Source of the DNA: Cheilinus undulatus
Taxonomy: Eukaryota; Chordata; Actinopteri; Labriformes; Labridae
Reading direction: 5' to 3'
DNA length: 64,000 nucleotides
NCBI RefSeq assembly: GCF_018320785.1
Contig: NC_054878.1
Coordinates: 44,222,429-44,286,428, forward strand
Each line of letters starts with the position of its first letter. Positions within the stretch are counted from its first letter, which is position 1. The position numbers were made by a program, and so were the translations under genes. This document shows, one piece after another, positions 45,594-56,699 of this stretch. The notes under the pieces were generated by a model. It was not told the origin of the DNA. It did not search any database and worked only from the letters and a program-made list of their open reading frames with translations.

Positions 45594-47091
45594 TACAGGC
45601 ACGCCCTCCACGCTCTCCTGGGAGATCTCAGAGTCCAGAGAGTAGCAGGAGCTGCCGTTGTCCTGAGTGTCCCTGTTTGGCTCCTCAGAGAGCATGGCAG
45701 TGCCAGCTGAAGCCCCGCCCCCAGCTCCCCCTCCTCCTCCTCCCCCAGGCTCCGCCGTGGCCTCACAGAAGTGGGCGGAGGCCTGAAAGAGCTGGCTGCA
45801 GAGGCGGTTGTAGCGGTGGTAGCGTGATGGTTTCCCTGTGTGCGTGTACATGTGCTCCTGCAGCTGGCTTTTGTGGGAGAAGCGCAGGCTGCACACGGCG
45901 CACGCGATCTTCCGTTTACGAGAGTGCAGCACGGCGGGGGTGGGGCTGCTCCCTCCTCCTCCACCTCCACCCCCCCTGCTCCTCCTCAACTCTGCAGCCA
46001 GCTGGTTTGCGAGTGCCTGGCTCTGTCTCAGCGCCTCCTCAAGGCATCCTGCGTCTAACTGCTCTTGGGACCCCGGAGCCCCCTCCTCCACGCCAGCATC
46101 CAGTTCACCACCCTGCGACAGCCCCTCCATCAAGCGAGTGGGGTCGAGGGCGTGGCTAAACAGGTGCTCTCGCAGGCCCTCTGGGGAGGAACAACGCTCT
46201 CCACAGCGTGGGCAGAGCAGGACCAGTGGTCGGTCTTTGAACAACAAGCCCTGACTGGGACTGCTGCCCTGAGCCGGCGATGGAGACCCAGCTCCATGAC
46301 CTTCCTCCCCCTCACCATCCTCCACCTCCTCCTCCTCCAAACGCTCCTGCTTGATGCGAGTCGAGATGTCCGAGTCATCTCCGGACGCCACAGAGCAGAC
46401 GTTCCGGAGAGCAGAGGCCTGGTGGTCTGATGGGACCCCCTCCAGTCCCACAGCCAGGGACCGACCCCCACGGCCAGAGGAGCGCCCGTCTTCAGGGGCG
46501 CTGCGGGACACAGAGGTGGACTTTGGGACTCCTGAGGGGTCCTTGTTGGCCAGCTGGGAGGAGATCTGGATGCCGTACAGGTTGGACATACGGACCACAT
46601 CAGCAGTGGCTTCCGTGGTGACCTCGCCAGGTTTGCGGCACAGCTGGTAGGCGTGGAGAAACTTGATCCCGTCCTGCAGCCGGCTCTGGTCCACAGGCTG
46701 TTTGGGACACATGCCGGTATACATGATGTGGAGCAGGTAGCTGAAGACGTCCGGCTGGATGTCTGTGGGCTGGATCTTTATACACTCACTGACACAAAAA
46801 CAACAAACACAGGATTGTTTACTTTAAGTCTGAATCAATCCCCCACATCCTGTCACATAACATAAAGAAACTGCTCTTCCCCACCCCCTTGCTGGCTGAG
46901 GTGTGGATGCATCCTCACCTGGACTGGTGGATGAAGATCATCTTGAAGTAGTTGGAGAAGGCGGCCAGCACGGCTCGGTGAGCTTTGAAGTAGACGTTTC
47001 CGATGGCGACGGTGCAGTCACACAGGAAGCCGAACTCTCTCTGCACGTTGAGCTGCTGCAGCAGGAAGAGGCTGTGAGACGACACCTCCAT
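45588..47091 (-). CDS. zbtb25: ZBTB25, BTB/POZ zinc-finger protein
   Basis: Nuclear BTB zinc-finger transcription regulator. Two coding exons, 46919-47091 and 45588-46788, joined by a GTGAGG donor and a GTCAG acceptor, give 457 residues (human about 435). The BTB domain occupies residues 1 to about 115, with [20 protein letters not shown] and [20 protein letters not shown] at its start. Across the splice the protein reads [20 protein letters not shown], as in vertebrate ZBTB25. C2H2 fingers lie at about 250-270 (CPRCGERC...HLFSH) and 354-374 (CAVCSLRF...HMYTH). IKQE at 203-206 is a conserved sumoylation-type motif. Gly-rich stretches near 330-338 and 405-420 and a Glu-rich stretch near 209-220 are expansions in this fish. 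The C-terminus [12 protein letters not shown] parallels the human end. ATG 47091 is chosen because it aligns with the human start; the upstream in-frame codon at 47106 is GTG. Confidence 0.97.
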
Positions 47092-47189
47092 GGCCCCACC
47101 TACCACACCTGCACAGGTAAAACATAATGAAGAATCAGGCTCGGTTAAAAGCAGCTAACCCTTCTTCATTAAAAACAACATTTCCAATG

Positions 47190-47466
47190 ATGGGCTGCAC
47201 AGTGGCGCAGGGGTTAGTGCTGTTGCCTCACAGCAAGAAGGTTCCTGGTTAGCTTCCTGGTCGCGGCCTTTCTGTGTAGAGTTTGCATGTTCTCCCTGTG
47301 CATGCGTGGGTTCTCCGGCTTCATCCCACTACCACAAACATGCTCTGGTGTAAGTTTGAGTGTGCCTTGTTGTTTGTCTCCATATGTCAGCCCTGTGATT
47401 GACTGGCGACCAGTCCAGGGTGTACCCCGCCTTTCGCCCAATGACAGCTGGGATAGGCTCCAGCCC
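47190..47466 (+). mobile_element. tRNA-derived SINE, 5' part (continues at 50502)
   Basis: Head CAGTGGCGCAGGGGTTAG fits a polymerase III A box; a degraded B box follows (GGTTCCTGGTTAGCTTCC). The body contains GAGTTTGCATGTTCTCCCTG and GATTGACTGGCGACCAGTCC. It breaks off at CAGCCCCCCT, and its expected end, CCGGATAAGCAGTATAGAAA, appears 3 kb away. Confidence 0.85.
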
Positions 47467-48562
47467 CCCTGGGGGCTTTTTACTCCTACTCTGTTACATT
47501 TGTGATTAAATAACTACACCTCTACTCTGTTATACTGGGCATGTCTATAATTTATTTTCATGAAGTATTTTATTACACTCAGCTGAGCTCTCACAGCAGC
47601 ATGAGGTAAAATCCTCAGCACCACAGAGTAAACGGAGGAGTGACCCGTCCCCCTTAGCTATCAACAGTTGGAGATAATGGCTGAAGATGTAATATCTGCG
47701 TCTCCTTCAGAGGAGCATGTTCATCCCTGGTCCAACACCAAGACTCTTTGCCTTTCAAACGACGAGGAACAACAGCCACATGATGCGCTGCCTGCTGTGT
47801 CTACCTAAAATGGTGGAAATCTCAAGCTTCAAAAATAGCCAAATCTAAGAAAGCACGTTATGGTAAGAAAGCTAAACAAGCTAAAGACTGCACTGCTAGT
47901 TAGCTAAAGGTACAAGTTCAAATCTCTGTTTTAACTTGCAGACTGCAAAGACACAGTTGTGTCAGTGATAAATGATGTCACGTGTCCAATCATCTCTTCA
48001 ACTCTGCCACAAATGTGATTTTACACAGCATTATTTAACGTAATGCTGTAGGTGATATTATCATCATGGGTGTGTGGCATATCTCTGATATCAGTGATTA
48101 CACCTTACATGGTTATAACGTGTAGCTAGCGGGCCAAAGTTGTTGTGTGAAAATCAGGATAAAAATTCATAAATTGTAGCTAAAAAGTAAAAATTAAAAG
48201 TCAGAAATGAGGCCAATTTATAAGGTTAATTTCATAAATATGAGCCAAAAACCATTAACACATTATAAAATGAATACAATGTGAATAAAAAGGAAGAACT
48301 GCAAGGTAGAAATCCATGTATGTGAGATTAAAATCATCATGTAGAAATAACATAATTATAATGAGAGAAAGAGTCTGTTTTTTTCTCATCATATTGAATT
48401 TTTCATCCCATAATTGTGATTAACAAACATAACTTTGCTGCTTTATTTATTAAGTGAATTTTTTTTATTTCTTTTACTTTTAGCAAGTTATGCTACTTTA
48501 TTGATGACAATATGCAGTTTACATTACTACCCCTGAATTATATGTCGTAATGCAATATGTAT

Positions 48563-49123
48563 TTAACCTGACACGCCAGATGGATGTGTGAAACACATCC
48601 ATCTGGGAAAGCTTCAATAGGAAACGTTTGAGAAAAGGCAGAGGCTTTGAAAAAAATTCGGAGTGTGACTGGGTGAACGTTCTGTCTGTCACATCTCTAT
48701 GGGCCAATCAGAGCGACAAAGCACGTGACGTAGCCGCTATCGAGCCGCGCGTGCGCAGCTACTGATGAATAATCCGAAACATGGCGACTATAGACATATA
48801 AGTACTCGACTTTTGTTGTTTTTGAAAAGAAAACAACTCACTTCTATCCTTTGTTCTTCTTTTAACCAAGAAATGTTGTCAAGTTCTGATAAAACTGGCG
48901 CTTTAGCAGCATCCACGCTAATCTCTTCCTCCATAACTGCACCAGCTCTTGCCTTTACATGTTTACGTCATGACTCTGCTGCGCCTGAAAGTACTTCCCC
49001 TTGTCACTAATTGGTCCTGTCACTTTGTAACCGGGCCCAATCGGTTCAGATGGGAGCTTTGCAAGATGGATTCGCCATTGAAAAACAAGGAAGCGGGCGT
49101 ATCCATCTGCTTTGCAAGGTTAA
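48563..49123. mobile_element. piggyBac-type MITE
   Basis: Left end TTAACCTGACACGCCAGATG and right end (minus strand) TTAACCTTGCAAAGCAGATG share TTAACCT and CAGATGGAT. The TTAA at both edges fits a piggyBac target. A 29-base hairpin (13-bp stem, 3-base loop) lies at 48577-48605. A fragment of the same family is at 22207-22450. Confidence 0.6.
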
Positions 49124-49139
49124 TACGTTTTAATAAATT

Positions 49140-50345
49140 GCACAAAATTAAGTTACTCATGAAGTTACTCATGAGTAACTGGGGTGTCCCCCAAGGCTCA
49201 GTCTTAGGACCTATTTTATTTTCCATCTATATTAACAACATATGTGATCATTTGTCGAATGCCTCTTTCCATTTTTATGCAGATGATACCATTATTATTG
49301 TTGGTCATCTTCAATCGTGCAGGCTTTTGAGTTCTTACAGTCTGCTTTTAATGTTGTGCAGTCTCGTTTAAAAAGACTTAAATTGGTTTTAAATGCAGAC
49401 AAAACCAAACTCATGGTGTTTTCTAGTTCCAGTGAGTTACCAGGGAACATCCCATCAGTCCTAACTTCACAAGGTGTTCCCATTGAACTAGTCTCAAATT
49501 ACAAATATTTGGGTTTTCTTATCGACCGTGAGCTCTCGTTCAAAGCCCATATTGCCAGTTTGGTCATCAAACACAGGGTGAAAATAGGTTTCTATTATAG
49601 AAACAAGTCCTGCTTCTCACTCAGGGCTCGTAAATATCTTGTTTCTGCAACATTTCTACCGTTGCTCGATTATGGTGATGTTTTGTATATGACAGCCTCA
49701 GCTAAATGTCTACAGTCTTTGAATACTGTCTATCACTGTGCGCTGAGGTTTGTCACTGGCTGTAGTCGCCTCACGCACCATTGTGAACTCTATGCCAAAT
49801 CTGGCTGGCCCTCGCTGAGTGCTCGCAGATACACTCACTGGCTGACTCTGATCTACAAGACTCTTCTTGGCTTGGTTCCCACCTATTTATGTACTCTTCT
49901 GCAAAGATCTAAAAGCCACTACGCTTTGCGTTCCTGTGATATTCTCCACCTGCTTGTTCCTCGTGTCAGGACTGAACAGGGGAGAAGAGCGTTCAGATTT
50001 GCTGCCCCCTCGGCATGGAATACTCTCCAGACTGAATTGAAACTTTCCGAATTCATCTCACTGGAAAACTTTCGCCCTGTCTTAAACGATAGACAACGTG
50101 AGTCCATGGAACAGTGCTCGTGTTTCTAAATTGTTACTGTGACCGCTATTCTTGCACTTTAAAATGTGATGTAGCTCCAATTCTTATTATTGTCGTGTTA
50201 ACTTATTGTGTATTATCTGTCTCTTGAATATGTATTATTTATTATGACGTGTGCTGCTGACCTCTTGGCCAGGTCACCCTTGTGAAAGAGATTTCGGTCT
50301 CAATGGTTTTTTTTATCTGGTTAAATAAAGGTTAAATTAAAAAAA
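49140..50345 (+). mobile_element. LINE (CR1/L2-like non-LTR retrotransposon), 5'-truncated, frameshifted RT
   Basis: Encodes GVPQGSVLGPILFSIYIN and FYADDT, the reverse-transcriptase finger and catalytic Asp-Asp motifs, in the frame ending at 49371. The rest (LNADKTKLMVFS, NYKYLGFLID, thumb and C-terminal region to a stop at 50127-50129) continues in another frame from 49317. A frameshift of one or two bases near 49290-49317 therefore breaks the protein. No endonuclease domain is present. The tail GGTTAAATAAAGGTTAAATT plus an A run is the 3' end. Confidence 0.85.
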
Positions 50346-50501
50346 AAACTCACTACTTGAGTAGTCTTTTAATAAAGTACTTATTTACTCTTATTCAAGT
50401 ACTTATTTTCATAAGTACTTTACTTCTACTTGAGTAATTATTATTGTGAAGTAACAGTACTTTTACTTGAGTACTGTAACTGTGTACTCCACCCACCACT
50501 G
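50345..50501. mobile_element. Right end of hAT MITE (CAGTGGTGG family)
   Basis: AAGTACTTTACTTCTACTTG and TTTACTTGAGTACTGTAACT precede CCACCCACCACTG, a standard fish hAT end. Confidence 0.75.
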
Positions 50502-50533
50502 CCAACCGGATAAGCAGTATAGAAAATGGATGG
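50502..50533 (+). mobile_element. Detached 3' end of the SINE at 47190-47466
   Basis: CCGGATAAGCAGTATAGAAA then ATGGATGG is the standard 3' terminus of this SINE. Confidence 0.75.
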
Positions 50534-51559
50534 AGTTCCCGTGATGTAAACAGGAAGTACATGCATTCAGGGAATCATGCAGCATCTCAGTTGATCTGGG
50601 AACTTGGAAATTCCAAGATGACCCCTGCAGTCAGAATTCCCATGTCTGAGGAAATCGCAGTATTGGCTCAAGCCTGAGAAGTACAATTGATTTGTTTTGG
50701 TTGTTTTACGTTCCTGCTTCTCATGTTAGCACTGATTTGTCTCTCCTCGCTCTCTCACTCACTCACCGTCACTGTCTGTCGGAGTGCAGATTATTATTAA
50801 TCACCAGCAGTCCCTAGGTAATACTAATCCCATGCGAGTAGAGCAAAGAAGTGGCTTTGCGATTGGCCGCTGCGGAAATTGGATGTTCGCTGTACATTTC
50901 TAGTTCTGTTACAGTTAGTCTCAAAAGTTTAATTTTGTATAGTTTTTGTCTTTTTGCATCCTTCATGTCCTCGTGTCTCAGCTCTTCCTGGTGAGGAGTT
51001 GTAAGAGGGACATAAGGGCAGTGGAGAATTCTCTAAACAAACATCCTCCACTTCTTCCAGTCATTCTGAGCAGCATAAAGAGGGACTACCAGTGTTATGT
51101 GCAATTTTAACTCCATGTAGGACTTTGCAAAGATTTTGAAAATCAAATCAGGAAATCTCCCAGGACTCGGCGTCTGTGTTTTGATTTTTGCAAGAACCGT
51201 TCAGGTTTGTTATCCTAGTATCTTGACAACCTGAGAGGGCGGAACATCGATGAAATCTGCATGTATGAAGACAGTTAACGCCTTACAGAATGTGTCAGTG
51301 AAGGGGTCATTCATCCTTTAAACACCTGCTGCAGGTCCACCCTCATGACGTCACAGCATCTCCAGCCAGCCTCGCCCATCTGCCGTCTGAAAGCGCACCT
51401 GAGCAGGTCAGCATCTGACCACTGACGTCACTGAAGGTCAACTGAAGCCTCAACAACAACACACACACAAACCCCATACACACAAACACATCCTAAAAAC
51501 ACACACTAACACACATCCCTAACAGCCACATCGACGTCTGCCTTCTCTGACCGGAAATA
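50534..51559. other. zbtb25 intron 1 and upstream flank, nothing else recognised
   Basis: No coding exon on either strand. AC-rich stretches begin near 51450. Confidence 0.4.
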
Positions 51560-51880
51560 CACCAAACAACAAACCCGCTGTGCGCGTGCACGTCGCGCCC
51601 GTCGCGCGGCTGCAGCCTCCTCCATCCTCTGTCTCATTCAGATGCACACACACGCACGTCCTCATTCACCTGCCTGCACACGTGCGCGAGCGCATGCACA
51701 GCCGCCCTCTCTCACGCGCTTTCTGTGTGTGTGTCGGTGCCGTGCACGCGCGCGGTGGTCGTTAATCGCTGTCTTACCGCAGAAAGGAGCAGATTGTCTT
51801 CAGCTGGAAGAGCCGATTTGTTGCTGCAGATGATCTCGCAGAGAGCAGCGTCACGTCTCGCGAGAGGTAGGGTCAAAGGG
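51560..51880 (-). promoter_or_regulatory. CpG-rich promoter and non-coding exon 1 of zbtb25
   Basis: The strongest CpG cluster in the middle of the window (CGTCGCGCCCGTCGCGCGG near 51590). On the minus strand a donor GTAAGAC follows TTTCTGCG at 51778, ending a non-coding first exon that begins near 51850. The palindrome TCTCGCGAGA at 51856-51865 is a known CpG-island promoter element often placed just upstream of start sites. Exon 1 would splice to the acceptor at 47108 beside the zbtb25 start codon. Confidence 0.65.
51856..51865. promoter_or_regulatory. TCTCGCGAGA promoter element
   Basis: Perfect 10-bp palindrome found in many vertebrate housekeeping and bidirectional promoters. Here it sits at the presumed zbtb25 start. 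Confidence 0.7.
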
Positions 51881-52032
51881 GCTGGTCACGTGATCGGACT
51901 CTGTCTCCATCGGCATGATTTTAATGATCAATCAATAAGAAAAAAAGGACCAATCACTGACGAGCTAATCTATCTGGTTTTCCCAGTTGTGATTAAAAAA
52001 ACTATGGGGCGAGATTTTAGTAGAACAACAAC

Positions 52033-52061
52033 ATGATCATCATCATCATCATCATCATCAT
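52033..52061. repeat. (ATC)n microsatellite
   Basis: About nine ATC units, followed by looser ATT/ATC text. Confidence 0.85.
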
Positions 52062-52294
52062 TTTCATTATATTCACATTATTATTATCATAATCATCTGA
52101 GGGAGCAGCTTTTATTTATAATTCTAAACTAATATTTTTTCCTATCCAAGATGATCTGTAATGATAAATAAAAGTCACTGCATTAAAAGAAGGAAAAAGT
52201 ACAGCATTATACTACCCAGTGTCTTATTTTGGTTTCTGAATTTTTTTGTATTAATATTTGTGTCTTGTAAGCCTATTTGGGCTGGACATTTGTT

Positions 52295-52750
52295 TATTAC
52301 GGTGGCCCCGAAGGAAAAACAGGATTAACATTTCATAAGTGCAAAATAAATTTCACAAAACAAAAATATGTCACAAAGCACAAAAATATTTCCAAAAACA
52401 AAACATATTTCACAAAACACAAAAATAGTTCACAAAACACAAAAATATTTCACAAAACACAAAAATATTTCACAAAACACAAAAAATATTTCACAAAACA
52501 AGAATATTTTACAAATCAAAAATATATTTCACCAAACAAAAATATTTTAACAAAGCACAAAAATATTTCACAAAAAATAAAATATATTTCATAGAGCACG
52601 AAATATTTTGTTTTTTTTTTCAAATATTTTTGTGTTTTGTAAAATATTTTTGTATTTTATGAAATATGTTTGCGATTCTTTTAAATGTATTCGTATTTTG
52701 TGAAATTTATTTTGCACTTTTGAAATATTAATTGTGCTGGCCTTCTGTAG
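52295..52750. repeat. Hairpin element built from about 20-bp ACAAAACACAAAAATATTTC units
   Basis: The left arm (52330-52600) repeats CACAAAACACAAAAATATTT-like units; the right arm (52615-52715) carries the complementary TTTTGTGAAATATTTTTGTG text. Outer sequences GTGCAAAATAAATTTCAC (left) and its complement (right) pair, and GGCC...GAAGG / CCTTC...GGCC close the structure. It looks like a MITE expanded by internal tandem duplication. Confidence 0.7.
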
Positions 52751-53264
52751 TTCATACATTACACAATAATAAAATTAAATCAACCAGCACATTAAAGCTC
52801 ATAGCTCATAAAGCTCATAAAGTGTTTTCAAAAACAAGAGAAAATTTCAATGACTGATTCTGGAGCTCACATAACGTGACCTTTGCCCCACAAATCCATC
52901 TGAATGACAATTAGAAGAGACTTTTTTTGTAAATATTTCCTCTTCAGTCATTTTAAGCACATTTGCTTTAGATTGAAAAAACATTTATTTTAAATAGATT
53001 TGTCGTATCATTGTAAGAAATCAAAAAGATATTCTGTTTTATGTTTGCAGAGCCTGTTTCAGTGATTTTATGGCCCCAGGCAAAGACAAATATGAGGCTT
53101 TTCTCCATTCAGCTAAAATCAGTCAAAGCGAGTAAACCAAATATGTAGAATCATCTCTTTTCAGGTACCAAAGCCAGAGAACCACAGGACATACCCAAAT
53201 GTGAATCGCATGCCATTTTGCCACACAGTGATCCCACAATTCATTGTTTCATTTAATTCATTGT

Positions 53265-53345
53265 TTGTTATGCAAGGCCGTCCATACGGGGGATTAAAGG
53301 GGAGAGCTTTCTGGGGCCATGGGGGTTCAGCAAAACTAAGGTCCA
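53265..53345. mobile_element. DNA-transposon fragment
   Basis: GGCCGTCCATACGGGGGATT and GCTTTCTGGGGCCATGGGGG resemble a recurrent fish DNA element end. Only a fragment is present. Confidence 0.35.
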
Positions 53346-53559
53346 TTGTAAAGTTAAGCTGTAATAATTGTATTTTTTTTCACCTGAATAACAACTATTC
53401 TCAACAAAGGAGCAAATTATTAATTTATTTATCCTGTAGTATATAACCTTCTTCAAAATGTAAACCCCATTTCTTAAAACAGAACAAAAATTGGTTTAAA
53501 GTTGTGAAAGTGGGTTGACAGAGACAAAAAAAAGTTGGAAATTCACAAAAATGACTGAG

Positions 53560-53771
53560 AATTTTTTTTAAACCAGGCAGAACGAGTTAATAAAGGGGGT
53601 ACAAGAGGAAAAAATGGGTCAGAAGTGGCAAAACAGTAGAAAAGAGGTTAAAATGTGGCAAAAAAGAGCAGAAAAGTGGTTAGAAGAGGTTAAAAAGTTG
53701 CACCAATAAATAACTTAAATACTTCAAAATGATGTTAGCCAGGATAACACCAATGCTACTGATCCAATACA
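53560..53771 (-). mobile_element. hAT-like fragment with minisatellite, target of the Tc1 insertion
   Basis: Minus-strand T-rich minisatellite followed by CACCAATGCTACTGATCCAA. This is parallel to 34080-34400 and continues after the Tc1 element at 55018 (CATTGATATCATCAATGAAT). Confidence 0.65.
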
Positions 53772-55015
53772 CACTATATTGCCAAAAGTATTCACTCACC
53801 CATCCAAATAATTGAAATCAGGTGTTCCAATCACTTCCATGTCCACAGGTGTATAAAATCAAGCACCTAGGCATGCAGACTGTTTCTACAAACATTTGTG
53901 AAAGAATGGGTCGCTCTCAGGAGCTCAGTGAATTCCAGCGTGATACTGTGATAGGATGCCACCTGTGCAACAAGTCCAGTGGTGCAATTTCCTCATTCCT
54001 AAATATCCCACAGTCAACTGTCAGTGGTATTAGAACAAAGTGGAAGCCATTGGGAACGACAGCAACTCAGCCACCAAGTGGTAGGACACGTAAAATGACG
54101 GAGCGGGGTCAGCAGATGCTGAGGTGCATAGTGTGCAGAGGTCACCAACTTTCTGCAGAGTCAATCGCTACAGATCTCCAAACTTCATGTGGCCTTCAGA
54201 TTAGCTCAAGAACAGTGGTAGAGAGCTTCATGGAACGGGTTTCTATGGCTGAGCAGCTGCATCCAAGCCATACATCACCAAGTGCAATGCAAAGCGTTGG
54301 ATGCAGTGGTGTAAAGCACACTGCCGCTGGACTCTAGAGCAGTGGAGATGCGTTCTCTGGAATGACGAATTGCGCTTCCTCATCTGGAAATCTGATGGAC
54401 AAGTCTGGGTTTGGCGGTTGCCAGAAGAAGGGTACTTGTCTGACTGCATTGTGCCAAGTGTAAAAATTGGTGGAGGGTGGATTATGGTGTGGGGTTGTTT
54501 TTCAGGAGCTGGGCTTGGCCCCTTAGTTCCAGTGAAAGGAACTCTGAATGCTTCAGCATACCAAGAGATTTTGGACAATTCCATGCTCCCAACTTTGTGG
54601 GAACAGTTTGGGGATGGCCCCTTCCTGTTCCAACATGACTGTGCACCAGTGCACAAAGCAAGGTCCATAAAGACATGGATGAGAGAGTTTGGTGTGGATA
54701 AACTTGACTGGCCTGCACAGAGTCCTGACCTCAACCCCATAGAACACCTTTGGGATGAATTAGAGTGGAGACTGAGAGCCAGGCCTTCTGGTCCAACATC
54801 AGTGTGTGACCTCACAAATGTGCCACTGAAAGAATGATCAAAAACTCCCATAAACTCACTCCTAAACCTTGTGGAAAGCCTTCCCAGAAGAGTTGAAGCT
54901 GTTGTAGCTGCAAAGGGTGAAACGTCATATTAAACCCTATGGATTAAGAATGGGATGACACTTAAGGTCATATAAGAGTCAAGGCAGGTGAGCAAATACT
55001 TTTGGCAATATAGTG
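53772..55015 (+). mobile_element. Tc1-like transposon, nearly full length (1244 bp)
   Basis: Inverted ends CACTATATTGCCAAAAGTAT on both sides (left at 53772, right ending 55015), with TA at 55016-55017. It has the least decayed transposase in the window. It is inserted into an older hAT-like repeat. Confidence 0.92.
53906..54930 (+). pseudogene. Tc1-like transposase pseudogene
   Basis: DDE transposase that would cut and reinsert the element. The N-terminal part MGRSQELSEFQRDTVIGCHL through the paired helix-turn-helix domains is open from 53906 to about 54215. One base is missing near SSRTV, shifting the frame, and a TGA follows shortly after in the original frame. The catalytic part is open again at 54301-54837 with all three acidic positions visible: the Asp of WNDE, the Asp of QHDCAPVH and the Glu of PIEHLW. 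A second TGA replaces a Trp codon at 54835-54837, about 30 codons before the normal end (...AAKGETSY). At least one frameshift and two stops, so it is inactive. Confidence 0.9.
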
Positions 55016-55017
55016 TA

Positions 55018-56690
55018 CATTGATATCATCAATGAATCCCAACTGGAGAGGGCCATTCTCTGAGTTTGTTAGAGGCCCAGCCAAATCTGTGGGATTACCT
55101 AACTAGCATTGCCTAGATATGAAGATACGAAGACATCAGGGGCTTTTGAGGGGCTTGGACCCTGCTGTTGGGGTCTGGGGTCCTCCACAGTGGCTTTCTG
55201 GAAAAATCAAAATCTATCTTGGTGCTGTTCTTGACCACTTGTAAACCTCCAAAATACACAGAAAGTGCTTTTATACATGTACACCTATAATAACTACATC
55301 TTTAGACCCCTTGGAACACCAGGCCCAGGGCAATGGACTTCCTTTGCTTATTGGTAACACGGTCCAATGTTTGTAGGGACAGAGTGCGAGAGTCAAGTCA
55401 GAAGATAGAGTTTAAGAGGAGGACCGGTAGTTACAGGAGGAATTAATATTATTATTATTGCAAATATGCTGCAATGTGCTGAATAAAGCCACAGTGCACG
55501 TAGCCAGACATTACCAAATTCACCAATTTGCATCCAACAAAAATCCATCAGAGTGAGACGTCTTCGTATTATTCAATCTTTGGTGAGTCATTTGAAAACA
55601 TCAGTGGTTCCACAAAATCAGCTCAGCGTGAGAACTGGTTGCTATTTTTCTCTCTCTGGAGGGTTTCCTCAGCTGGCGGCCTGCACTCCCCAATACAGTT
55701 AGAAAGAATGAAACATGCGGCTTCCTGTGAGGTTTTCCAAAATAAAAGTCATGTTGGCATGAAGTTGTCCCGTCTTATGTACATTAAAGTGTTTCAGAAA
55801 AAAAATGTCAAACCTATTTGTGCTCCAAAACAACAATAAAATGAAATAATTATTTAGTGAAAGTTGAAAATACGATACAATCAATGTGATACAGTTAGAT
55901 GTGCTTAGTGTTACGAAAAATGTATCCAGAAAAAAAACAAAATTATGAATATGGTGTGCCTTGAGATTTTATTATGCTATTAGATTTATGTTGGGCAAAA
56001 AAAGCTTTAACAATTGTGCAATATGTGACAATATGATATGATATGATGAGATATGATACACATTATCATGTTTACAGGGAAATTTGTCTTGGACTCTTGA
56101 GTGCTGGTTAGGCAAAAGCAAAGCAATGGAGCGCTTCAATGTGCAATTGTATGACTTCTAAGCATTTCTTCAATCCAGATTAGCTGACCATTTTGTCTTT
56201 GTGGATGACCAAAGGTTTTTTTGTGTTATTGGGATATATATATATTTTTTTATTGTAAAATAAGAACTGAGTATAACCCAGCAAGAACGACTTCTACTGT
56301 TCAAATGATAAACTAAACTAACAAATTAGTGTAACACACATTTTCTCTCTGCAGTTTATAAGAAAGAACTTTTTTCTGTTTATATCACACATATAATGTA
56401 TATCATATACGTCATATTTTCTGTCTGTTGGCGGTCATATAGCTAATACAGTAAGCTAAAAATGTTTGTCTTTCATTTCATAAAGTTTAGGTTGTGCAGA
56501 AAGAAATTATACCAACACTGAGCATGGTAATTGTTGTTTTCTTTTCACATGTTTATTTTATGTTCAAAATCTGAAGTTTATAGAATTTTTTTAAATAAGA
56601 AATATTTATGTAAGATTTTAGTTTCAATCTACAGAGAAAAGACCCAACAAAAATAAGCTCGGGGGATATATTTTATTCTATTAATTTATT
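55018..56690. other. zbtb25-zbtb1 intergenic sequence; no gene recognised
   Basis: Remainder of an old hAT-like repeat at the left edge, then AT-rich sequence. 55950-56000 (GTGTGCCTTGAGATTTTA) is a scrap of the hAT family at 5876-6841. The open frame at 55528-55839 has no domain support. Confidence 0.4.
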
Positions 56691-56699
56691 TTGGACGTA

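Larger units (their letters stand above)
47467..50501. mobile_element. 3.0-kb composite insertion splitting the SINE
   Basis: Left edge TTTTTACTCCTACTCTGTTA and right edge ending CTCCACCCACCACTG match the two ends of a CAGTGGTGG-type hAT family. The left terminal repeat is damaged and no clear target duplication is seen. Inside lie a piggyBac-type MITE (48563-49123) and a LINE (49140-50345). Confidence 0.6.

Noticed and set aside
45677..46254. Plus-strand open frames of 121-160 codons over zbtb25
   Set aside because: GC-rich antisense shadows of the zbtb25 coding exon; no domain or splice support.
47092..47106. Five-residue N-terminal extension of zbtb25
   Set aside because: It would start with GTG. 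The ATG at 47091 matches the vertebrate start.
52360..52600. CRISPR-like regular repeats
   Set aside because: Units are contiguous without unique spacers, in a vertebrate genome, and form one arm of a foldback element.
55528..55839. 103-codon open frame between zbtb25 and zbtb1
   Set aside because: No domain match and no splice context; chance frame in repeat-rich intergenic DNA.
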